DNA of 15,863 bases from Bacillota bacterium. Its GTDB lineage: Bacteria; Bacillota; Clostridia; Lachnospirales; Lachnospiraceae. The notes under the pieces were generated by a model. The model saw nothing but the letters and a program-made list of their open reading frames with translations. It was not told the origin of the DNA and searched no databases. The stretch is from positions 1-15,863 of the forward strand of contig JAEYPA010000015.1 in assembly GCA_023411225.1 (NCBI GenBank), read 5' to 3'. The translations under genes and the position numbers were made by a program. This document shows positions 1 through 5,966 of the stretch, in pieces. Positions within the stretch are counted from its first letter, which is position 1, and each line of letters begins with the position of its first letter.

Positions 1-1089
1 AATAAATACAGAATAGAAGGTACCGTTGTGTATATGGAGTTTTATAATAAACCACAACGAGGAAAATCGCAAGAACCTATAGGAGAGTTCTTATTTGATT
101 TAAAATACATTGATGATGTTAAAAAATATAAATGGAGCAATAACAATAAAGGTTATATATATAATCAACACGTTGGGCTTCTATCGAGATATCTGTTTGG
201 AATAAATAAAAACGTATCTTTAGATGTTGTAATTGATCACATAAATCATAATACGCTAGATAATAGAATGGAGAATTTAAGAGCAACAACACAAAACATA
301 AACACTCAAAATATATCTCCAAGAAAAAATAAAATTATTTCTGGTATATATAAGGTTGATTATAAAAACAGCAAATATGTTTCTACTATTTCATCAAATA
401 AAAAAGTATGTATTTTGGGATACTATCATACACATGAAGAAGCCGTTTTTTCACGTTATATTGCAGAACAATTGATTGGTATTTTACAACATAAAAAAGA
501 TAATGAAAAAGATATTTTAGATACAATTAAATCAATACAGACAGAAAAAGCTATTTTAATATCTTACAATGTATTAAATAAATTAATTAAGAAAAATATA
601 ATAGCTTCTAACATTAAACTAAAGGGACATCAAGATGAAAGAATGGATGACTATAATGGAATTTCTCTACTACTATGCTATCCAAAATGTTCTTTTAAAT
701 GCTTAAAAGAATTAAATTTGCCTATTTCAATATGTCAAAACAGTGAAATAGCATTAATGCCTGACATACTATATGAAACCAATTATATTATAGATATATT
801 TAATTCCAACATACTGACAAGCAGTGTGATTCATGCTGGACTAGAGCCTTTTGATAGTTTTCCTGATTTACTTAAAATAATTATAACTCTTTCTTATTTA
901 GGAATTCCATCTATTATATTCTCTGGATATTATATAGATGAAATTGAAAACAAAGTAAAACTTTTATCTATGCTTAAGAACATAACCATAAAATATGGAA
1001 GATATATCCCTGGACAAAAACCACATAGAGATCCGATTCTCGATGTAGAACTCGCTAGTAACAATCAATACGCAGAAAGAATCTGCTAA
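1..1089 (+). CDS. HNH nuclease-AP2 domain fused to 4Fe-4S/NrdG-like domain (5' partial)
   Basis: The frame has no stop between base 1 and the first possible start (GTG at 28), and the upstream codons (NKYRIEGTV) fit the usual N-terminus of phage HNH proteins, so the true start probably lies before the window. Numbering from GTG 28: residues 68-86 carry an HNH_3-type core (D70-H71, H74, N79-R80, N83), and residues 105-151 resemble the AP2 DNA-binding domain that often follows it. After a linker (152-194), residues 195-353 resemble phage proteins annotated as 4Fe-4S or anaerobic ribonucleotide reductase activase-like: C221-x3-C225-x10-C236 (C217 also present), an AGLEP segment near 270-274, and a conserved tail with GRYIPGQ and LASNNQYA. 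The N-terminal part should bind and nick DNA; the C-terminal part may bind an Fe-S cluster. The spacing is not the classic radical-SAM CxxxCxxC, so its chemistry is uncertain. The domain calls are from memory of the families. Confidence 0.7.
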   Translation, partial: NKYRIEGTVVYMEFYNKPQRGKSQEPIGEFLFDLKYIDDVKKYKWSNNNKGYIYNQHVGLLSRYLFGINKNVSLDVVIDHINHNTLDNRMENLRATTQNINTQNISPRKNKIISGIYKVDYKNSKYVSTISSNKKVCILGYYHTHEEAVFSRYIAEQLIGILQHKKDNEKDILDTIKSIQTEKAILISYNVLNKLIKKNIIASNIKLKGHQDERMDDYNGISLLLCYPKCSFKCLKELNLPISICQNSEIALMPDILYETNYIIDIFNSNILTSSVIHAGLEPFDSFPDLLKIIITLSYLGIPSIIFSGYYIDEIENKVKLLSMLKNITIKYGRYIPGQKPHRDPILDVELASNNQYAERIC

Positions 1090-1103
1090 AATATAAACAA
1101 TAT

Positions 1104-1200
1104 TGTGTAGTTTTATACTCGATTTGCCACTTTTATTTACAATAGGATAACTAAGTCGCCTTACAAATTTGAGTGGCAAATTGACCTAAATAACTACACA
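1104..1200. repeat. Nested inverted repeat, possible structured RNA or protein-binding site
   Basis: The gap between the HNH fusion and the next gene (1090-1251) contains no ORF but two nested inverted repeats. The outer arms are TGTGTAGTT (1104-1112) and AACTACACA (1192-1200), perfect over 9 bp. The inner arms are ATTTGCCACT (1122-1131) and AGTGGCAAAT (1172-1181), perfect over 10 bp. About 40 bases lie in the central loop. No T-run follows the outer arm, so it does not look like a simple terminator. It may be an RNA fold in the leader of the downstream operon or a paired site on DNA; the sequence cannot decide between them. Confidence 0.6.
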
Positions 1201-1251
1201 CCATGTTCTATAAATCTACTATTTCATTTGGAGATAATTAAGGAGAAAACG

Positions 1252-1527
1252 ATGACACCAGAAAAAGGTGAGATGTATTATTTCGCTCATGTACTTCCTA
1301 AATTCGGAGTATATGACTGTATTTATATGAAATGTAGAACCGTATTTCCGGATATGGTTGTACTAACTAATAAGCATTGCACTTATCCAGTATGTGCAAA
1401 CGAATACGATAAATTTATTTACAAAACTGCAAGCGAGTGTAATGAATTTCTTAAAGAAGAAGAGAAATTGCATAAGGGCGAAAAAGTTTATAGAAAAGAA
1501 AAAAATGTTGTGGAGGAAGAAGATTGA
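1252..1527 (+). CDS. Small phage-like protein of unknown function
   Basis: A 91-residue soluble protein with no signal peptide or membrane segment. The N-terminal two thirds have the look of a small beta-rich domain (KGEMYYFAHVLP, then alternating hydrophobic strands), with four cysteines (residues about 23, 28, 44, 49); the last 25 residues are a charged Lys/Glu tail. Small proteins of this general shape occur in Firmicutes phages, but I recognise no function. The start is ATG 1252, with AAGGAG at 1240-1245 and a 6-base spacer; a TTG in frame at 1228 has no suitable ribosome site. It ends in TGA 1525-1527, overlapping the TTG start of the dUTPase, so the two are probably translationally coupled. 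Downstream genes (dut, xis) suggest a phage or integrative-element early operon. Confidence 0.7.
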   Translation: MTPEKGEMYYFAHVLPKFGVYDCIYMKCRTVFPDMVVLTNKHCTYPVCANEYDKFIYKTASECNEFLKEEEKLHKGEKVYRKEKNVVEEED

Positions 1528-1952
1528 AAAGCATTAAAATAAAATATTTTGCAGATATAATTCCAATTGAAAAAATATCAAAAGGTGACTTTATTGATCT
1601 TAGAGCTGCCGAAAAAGTAGTGATGAAAAAGGGCGAATTCAAACTTATTCCGTTAGGAGTAGGAATGATTTTACCACGAGGATATGAAGCACATATTGTA
1701 CCAAGGAGTAGTACATTCAAAAACTTTGGAATCATTCAAACTAATCATGTTGGCATCGTCGATGAATCCTATTGTGGCAATAACGACGAGTGGAAATTTG
1801 CAGCTTATGCTTTGAGAGACACAGAAATTAATGTCAACGATAGAATATGTCAATTTAGAATTATAGAACATCAGCCTGAAATTGAATTTATAACTGTAGA
1901 AAAATTATTAGAAAAAGATAGGCAAGGATTTGGTAGTACGGGGGTGAGATAA
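1524..1952 (+). CDS. dut: dUTP diphosphatase (dUTPase)
   Basis: Hydrolyses dUTP to dUMP and pyrophosphate, keeping uracil out of DNA; a trimeric cytosolic enzyme commonly carried by phages. At 142 aa it has the usual length, and all five family motifs are visible: I, IDLRAAE at 24-30; II, PRSS at 60-63; III, GIVDESYCG at 77-85 with catalytic Asp80 and the substrate-gating Tyr83; IV, NDRICQF at 105-111; V, RQGFGSTG at 133-140. The start is TTG 1524, chosen because GGAGG at 1512-1516 sits 7 bases upstream and no better start is in frame; it overlaps the previous stop. Its own stop overlaps the xis ATG by one base, giving a compact orf-dut-xis unit. In staphylococcal systems phage dUTPases also act as derepressors of mobile islands; a similar role here would be inference only. 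Confidence 0.95.
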   Translation: MKSIKIKYFADIIPIEKISKGDFIDLRAAEKVVMKKGEFKLIPLGVGMILPRGYEAHIVPRSSTFKNFGIIQTNHVGIVDESYCGNNDEWKFAAYALRDTEINVNDRICQFRIIEHQPEIEFITVEKLLEKDRQGFGSTGVR

Positions 1953-2149
1953 TGAAAGTAGAAGTACCAATTTGTAATAAACAAAACTTAACTTTATATG
2001 AGGCTGCGGAATATTCAAACATAGGAATTAATAGATTGACGATGTTGATTAAAGATCCAAACTGTAATTTCGTACTCAATATTGGCAACAAAAGATTGAT
2101 TAAAAGGAAACAATTCGACGACTTTATAGAATCTGTAAATTACATATAA
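1952..2149 (+). CDS. xis: Tn916-type excisionase (Xis)
   Basis: A 65-residue winged-helix DNA-binding protein of the Tn916 excisionase type. Family hallmarks: a short N-terminus (VPIC), the LTLYEAAEYSNIGINRL helix segment at 19-35 and the terminal recognition part KRLIKRKQFDDFIE at about 47-60, closely resembling Tn916 Xis. Xis bends DNA at the element ends and directs the integrase to excise. ATG 1952 overlaps the dUTPase stop; a GGGGGTGAG run just upstream provides the ribosome site. It lies immediately before the integrase in the same direction, the standard xis-int order, although a hairpin separates the two. High confidence in the family; the direction of its effect is inferred from it. 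Confidence 0.9.
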   Translation: MKVEVPICNKQNLTLYEAAEYSNIGINRLTMLIKDPNCNFVLNIGNKRLIKRKQFDDFIESVNYI

Positions 2150-2167
2150 TATACATTTACAACATAT

Positions 2168-2211
2168 AGCCGACGTGATATATTAGAGACATAATCTAAT
2201 TAACGTCGGCT
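2168..2211 (+). terminator. Hairpin between xis and int, possible terminator or attenuator
   Basis: AGCCGACGT (2168-2176) pairs perfectly with ACGTCGGCT (2203-2211), and inside it ATTAGA (2182-2187) pairs with TCTAAT (2195-2200). The strand then reads CTTTAATTTATTTT, a broken T-tract. This gives a long stem with a T-rich exit directly before the integrase ribosome site, so it could reduce read-through from xis into int. The T-tract is interrupted, so termination may be partial. Confidence 0.55.
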
Positions 2212-2238
2212 CTTTAATTTATTTTGAAGAGGTGTGAC

Positions 2239-3495
2239 ATGGCAAATAAAAAAGATACAAAGGGAAGAAACTTAAAACAAAACGAAGACCAATTAAAGGA
2301 TGGGAGGTATCGCTACAGATATACGGATAAGTCGGGCAATAGACGAAACGTATATTCATGGAAACTAGTTCCGACTGATAAAATACCATTAGGTAAAAGG
2401 GAGGACATTAGTTTAAGAGAAAAGATTAAAAATATCGAAAAAGATTTAGATGAAGGAATCAATATCTATGGAGCTAATGTTACTGTGAATCAATTGATTG
2501 AAAGATACTTGGATACAAAATCAAAAATAGTAAACGCAACAAAAGGTAATTACCTGCACATGTTAGATAAAAATATCAGAAATAGCAAGTTGGGTAAAAT
2601 GAGAATTGGTGACGTCAGAAAATCAGACATACAAAAATATTATTCCTATTTATATAGGGATAGGAGTTTCACCGTTAATACTATACAGTTATATCAAAAT
2701 CTTTTATATCCATCATTTCAACTGGCAGTGGATGACTTGTTAATAAGAATAAATCCATGTAAAGGTTGCATGAAGGAATATGTCAGAGGATCAATGTCGT
2801 CTACAAAATATCCTTTAAATAAAGAGCAACAAGATGCTCTTTTAAAATTTACAAAAGAAAACACTTATTATTCTCATCTATATACAATGATTTCTTTAAT
2901 GCTTGGTTCTGGAATGAGAATCAGTGAAACACTAGGAATCACATGGAGAGATATTGATTTTGAAAACAAAGTGATTTCAGTAAATCATCAATTGATATAT
3001 AAGAAAAAGGACGGAAAGTGTGTCCATTATATATCTCTTCCAAAAAATAAAGACACAAGAAAAATCCCTTTGCAGGATAACGTTGCTAGAATATTAAAGC
3101 AGTATATGCAAGAGACTTACTTCATTAGTAAATCTTCTGGAATAGTAATGGACGGGCATAAGGAATTTCTATTTTTAAACAGAGAAGGAAACCTAGTTAC
3201 TCCAAATACAATTGTACGAGCTTTTCACGGTATCAGAGATGCATATAATAATGAAGAAACAGAAAATGCAATATCTGAAAATAGAGAACCTAAGTTACTT
3301 CCTGACTTTTCACCTCACACATTGAGACATACGTTCTGTACCAGAATGGCAGAAAACGGTCTTGATATGAAAGTGTTACAAGAGATAATGGGGCACAAGA
3401 ACATTTCAGTTACAATGCAAGTCTACAATCATGTGGATGAAGAAAGAGCAAAAAATGCCGTTCAAGAATTACCACAAGTTATAGAGGCCATCTAA
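2239..3495 (+). CDS. int: Tn916-type tyrosine integrase
   Basis: Site-specific tyrosine recombinase that integrates and excises the element. Its 418 aa match the length of the Tn916 Int family. The N-terminal arm-binding domain (about 1-70: KDTKGRNLKQNEDQ, DGRYRYRYTDKSGN, YSWKLVPTDKIPLGKR, SLREKI) is near-identical in pattern to Tn916 Int; a SAM-like core-binding domain follows (about 80-190), then the catalytic domain. Catalytic residues seen: Arg227 in GSGMRISE, His360 and Arg363 in SPHTLRHTFC, His386 in GHKNIS and the nucleophile Tyr396 in VYNHV. The start is ATG 2239, with AAGAGG at 2227-2232 and a 6-base spacer; the in-frame TTG 2224 is upstream of that site. No frameshift or missing residue, so it looks functional. 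It is the last gene of the element before the right junction. Confidence 0.97.
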   Translation: MANKKDTKGRNLKQNEDQLKDGRYRYRYTDKSGNRRNVYSWKLVPTDKIPLGKREDISLREKIKNIEKDLDEGINIYGANVTVNQLIERYLDTKSKIVNATKGNYLHMLDKNIRNSKLGKMRIGDVRKSDIQKYYSYLYRDRSFTVNTIQLYQNLLYPSFQLAVDDLLIRINPCKGCMKEYVRGSMSSTKYPLNKEQQDALLKFTKENTYYSHLYTMISLMLGSGMRISETLGITWRDIDFENKVISVNHQLIYKKKDGKCVHYISLPKNKDTRKIPLQDNVARILKQYMQETYFISKSSGIVMDGHKEFLFLNREGNLVTPNTIVRAFHGIRDAYNNEETENAISENREPKLLPDFSPHTLRHTFCTRMAENGLDMKVLQEIMGHKNISVTMQVYNHVDEERAKNAVQELPQVIEAI

Positions 3496-3504
3496 ATTAA
3501 CCAA

Positions 3505-3547
3505 CTTATAACCCAATTATGCTTATAACCCAATTTATAACCCAATT
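3505..3547 (+). repeat. Direct repeats TTATAACCCAATT x3 after int, candidate integrase arm sites
   Basis: Three identical copies of TTATAACCCAATT lie at 3506-3518, 3523-3535 and 3535-3547; the first two also share a leading C, and the last two share one base. Start-to-start spacings are 17 and 12 bases. A degenerate relative (TTTAACCCATTTA) occurs at about 3586-3598. Tn916-family integrases bind direct repeats (DR-2) near the element ends through their N-terminal domain, and these copies are in that position, 10-50 bases past the int stop. The role is inferred from position and repetition. Confidence 0.7.
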
Positions 3548-3549
3548 CA

Positions 3550-3702
3550 TTAGTGTTATATATATAATTATATAGAGATATATTATTTAACCCATTTAAA
3601 TATATGCATTTGATGGTATTTATAGACTTATAAAGAGCATATTTTCCTATAATAAGAAGGAAATTATCTCTGCTGAATAAGTAGCATAGATGAAGTAAAA
3701 GT
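3550..3702. other. AT-rich junction region, probable right end of the element
   Basis: No ORF, tRNA 3' end or obvious target gene is seen between the repeats and the chromosomal terminator at 3703. The stretch is very AT-rich with runs of TATATA (about 3557-3590) and a small inverted pair TTTCCT (3643-3648)/AGGAAA (3658-3663). The element boundary and att core probably lie here or at the repeats, but it cannot be placed because the other end of the element is outside the window. Confidence 0.5.
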
Positions 3703-3733
3703 AAGGGTTATCGAGAAATCGATAACCCTTTTT
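3703..3733. terminator. Perfect 12-bp hairpin terminator, likely bidirectional
   Basis: AAGGGTTATCGA (3703-3714) and TCGATAACCCTT (3719-3730) form a perfect 12-bp stem with a GAAA tetraloop; TTTTT at 3729-3733 follows on the + strand. On the - strand the stem is 10 bases past the yprB stop and the exit reads as a T-rich sequence (TTACTTTTACTT), so it can end yprB and also block transcription coming from the element. Confidence 0.85.
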
Positions 3734-3739
3734 GGATTT

Positions 3740-4831
3740 CTATTTAACAGTAATGATCTGTCTCATTATTTCTTGTATAAGCTTTCCTGAAGTTTCTAAA
3801 TCAGAGGCTAGTTCTTCATTCGTCTCTATATATAGCTGCTTTTCTTTATAATTCTTCTGAAACAGAGTGAAACCATCCATTCCTTCATAGATAGGAATAA
3901 ATGTACCTGACTTGCGGAGGTAGCAGTTCTCTCTGGTCGCTTTAGTGCGAAATTCCTTATCTACAAAGGATGCCACGGATTTATGGATTGCCATATCTTC
4001 CTTGGGAAGATAATAATAATCCTTAAAGTTTGGATAGAAGTATTTTAACTCGCCCTCATAACACTTAATGGATAGAAATACTTGATTTTCTTTTAAGGTA
4101 AGCTGATAATTTCCTTTATTAAAAGTCACAGGGGTTGGAAGAGTGGTAGGAAGAGTGAAAATTGCCTCCAAGTTCTGTTTAGTCAAATGAAACCACTGGA
4201 GGGTAAGAGGCATTTCAAATACATCTAAATAGTACTTAATGGACGTTAGCTTAATCATGCCTTCTAAGTCCTCTCTATTGTGGAGAAGAAGAGGATTTAG
4301 ATAAGAGTCCGTATCATGGTAGCCTACCTTGGCTTTTATATAATCCCCATACACTTGAATAAGCTCTCCACCAGTAAAGGGATCCGTTCTCTTGATGTGT
4401 AAGAATTCCTCGATAGTTTTTTGCTTATAATTGGGTAGGGCAAATAGCTTTTTATAGGGCTTCATGGCTCTATATAAATCAATACTGTTGCATTGGTCAA
4501 AGTTGTATGGTAGATGGAACTGGGCGCATTTTTTATGCAAGTAAGGGATATCAAATCCATTTCCGTTATAATGAACCAATGTTCTATGTTGTTCTACAAG
4601 ATGAAAGAACGCATGGAGGATATCCACCTCACTGCGGTAATTATCAGCAAACCATTGAGTAATATGGAATTTGTTGTCTTCATAATAAATGCAGCCTATT
4701 AAGTAAAGGCTGGATACATCTGCCTGAAAGCCGGTAGTTTCTATATCAAAAAACAGAAGCTCTGTTAGAGGAGCAAGTTTGTCAAAAGGATAAGGTTGAT
4801 TTATGTTGAGTGTTTCTTGAAAGGTAAGCAA
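3740..4831 (-). CDS. yprB: YprB-type DnaQ/RNase H-like exonuclease-fold protein
   Basis: A 363-aa cytosolic protein of the YprB family (predicted 3'-5' exonuclease with a ribonuclease H-like fold; the substrate is not established). The nuclease domain fills about residues 22-195: ExoI FFDIETTG (Asp29, Glu31), ExoII HYNGNGFDIPYL (Asp94) and ExoIII HNREDLEGM (Asp188, with His184 at the position usually taken by Tyr or His). The C-terminal half has no motif that I recognise. The start codon is TTG at 4829-4831 (minus strand): GAGGTG lies 5 bases upstream (complement of 4837-4842), and the ATG just upstream runs straight into a stop. It has its own promoter at 4885-4913 and is divergent from the membrane-protein gene at 5008. 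The bidirectional hairpin at 3703-3733 is its terminator. Family call is firm; biochemical role is inferred. Confidence 0.88.
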   Translation of the reverse strand: MLTFQETLNINQPYPFDKLAPLTELLFFDIETTGFQADVSSLYLIGCIYYEDNKFHITQWFADNYRSEVDILHAFFHLVEQHRTLVHYNGNGFDIPYLHKKCAQFHLPYNFDQCNSIDLYRAMKPYKKLFALPNYKQKTIEEFLHIKRTDPFTGGELIQVYGDYIKAKVGYHDTDSYLNPLLLHNREDLEGMIKLTSIKYYLDVFEMPLTLQWFHLTKQNLEAIFTLPTTLPTPVTFNKGNYQLTLKENQVFLSIKCYEGELKYFYPNFKDYYYLPKEDMAIHKSVASFVDKEFRTKATRENCYLRKSGTFIPIYEGMDGFTLFQKNYKEKQLYIETNEELASDLETSGKLIQEIMRQIITVK

Positions 4832-4884
4832 TTGGTCACCTCATTTCAATAATATGATGTGGTTCCTCTGTAAATAACAAGGTA

Positions 4885-4913
4885 ATCATAGCATAAAAAT
4901 AAGTTAAGTTCAA
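4885..4913 (-). promoter_or_regulatory. Sigma-A-type promoter for yprB
   Basis: Reading the - strand, TTGAAC (complement of 4908-4913) and TATGAT (complement of 4885-4890) are separated by exactly 17 bases, a good -35/-10 pair. It points at yprB, giving a leader of about 45 bases before the TTG start. Confidence 0.7.
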
Positions 4914-4936
4914 TTTTAGTTTTCTATTTTGCTTTA

Positions 4937-4963
4937 TTGTGATATACTGGTTTAGTGTACAAT
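4937..4963 (+). promoter_or_regulatory. Weak candidate promoter for the 5008 membrane-protein gene
   Basis: On the + strand TACAAT (4958-4963) is a fair -10, with TTGTGA (4937-4942) 15 bases upstream or TTATTG at 18 bases; TATACT at 4943-4948 is another possible -10 without a clear -35. Some promoter is expected because the gene upstream is divergent, but which box is used is uncertain. Confidence 0.4.
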
Positions 4964-5007
4964 AATGATTGCTTTGAGATTATAGAGAAATCAGCAGAGG
5001 TATCGAT

Positions 5008-5931
5008 ATGTGGGAACTAGTTATTTTAGATTATGATTGGTACTATATTGTATATAGTTTTTTTGTATATAGTTTCTTTGGCTGGGTATGGGAAACTAGC
5101 AAATGTAGCATCCAACAAAGAAGATTTATAAACCGAGGATTTTTAAATGGACCAATTATTCCGATATACGGTTTTGGTGGTACCATTATCTTTTTGCTCT
5201 TACATCCAATTAAAAAGCATTGGTATCTAGTATTTTTCTTAGGAATTATTCTGGCAACTTTACTTGAATACATAACAAGTGTGTTAATGGAAGTTCTCTT
5301 TCATGCTAAGTGGTGGGATTACAGCGAGAATCGTTTTAATTTTCAAGGAAGAATATGCCTGTTAGCCTCTATATTTTGGGGCTTTTTATCTATGGTAGAT
5401 TTATATGTATTTGCACCCTTTCTGGAACGTATGATTGGATTGACTTCCAGAAAAAATGGAGAAATCATAGGAGTTGTCTTTGTTCTTCTTTTATGTATTG
5501 ATTTTATCATTACTGTTATTTATACTATACAACTGGATCATATCCTTTTGTCCATGCAGAGATTACGTGAAGAATTCAGTCAGTATTTGATAGAGACAAG
5601 TCTGGCAGATCGTTCCAGCAGTTTTTTGCATCATCTCCGTACCTTGTCTATAGAAGGTGTAAAGTCTAAAAGTATAGGCTACAAGAAGGAGTTATTATCT
5701 CGTTTTCAGGGAAGAATTGATAAAAATCTTAATAATATAGAGAAAGAGGCTAGAATCCTAGGTTTTCGTAAGGAACTGGAGGATAAATTTGTTGGCTTTT
5801 TCGCAAGATATAATCAGAGCGCTGAACGAGGTAATTATATACACCGAAGATTATTGCGGGCGTTTCCTAATATAAAATCAAAAAGAAGACAAGGTCTTTT
5901 GGAAGATTTAAGATCTAAATTTAAAAAATAA
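5008..5931 (+). CDS. CmpB-type (putative ABC-transporter type IV) membrane protein
   Basis: A 307-aa membrane protein of the family usually called putative ABC transporter permease (ABC_trans_CmpB). Its true function is not known and no ATPase partner is nearby. Hydrophobic segments are seen at about 13-28, 53-66, 72-98, 117-140 and 152-175. Family signature stretches are NRGFLNGPIIPIYGFG (42-57) and WWDYSENRFNFQGRICLL (102-119). After the last membrane segment a basic, helical cytosolic tail of about 130 residues runs to the end (many Arg/Lys/Glu), which may bind a partner. ATG 5008 has AGAGG at 4996-5000 with a 7-base spacer. The cardiolipin synthase gene follows after 35 bases with no terminator, so the two are likely co-transcribed, hinting at an envelope role. 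Confidence 0.85.
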   Translation: MWELVILDYDWYYIVYSFFVYSFFGWVWETSKCSIQQRRFINRGFLNGPIIPIYGFGGTIIFLLLHPIKKHWYLVFFLGIILATLLEYITSVLMEVLFHAKWWDYSENRFNFQGRICLLASIFWGFLSMVDLYVFAPFLERMIGLTSRKNGEIIGVVFVLLLCIDFIITVIYTIQLDHILLSMQRLREEFSQYLIETSLADRSSSFLHHLRTLSIEGVKSKSIGYKKELLSRFQGRIDKNLNNIEKEARILGFRKELEDKFVGFFARYNQSAERGNYIHRRLLRAFPNIKSKRRQGLLEDLRSKFKK

Positions 5932-5966
5932 AGAAATATACAAATTTATGGGGATAAGAGGTTAGA

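Noticed and set aside
28..36. GTG 28 or ATG 34 as the true start of the HNH fusion
   Set aside because: AGAAGG at 15-20 is a possible ribosome site for GTG 28, but the frame is open to base 1 and the upstream codons fit the family N-terminus, so a start outside the window is more likely.
2224..2238. TTG start giving a 423-aa integrase
   Set aside because: The Shine-Dalgarno site lies downstream of it; ATG 2239 gives the family-typical N-terminus.
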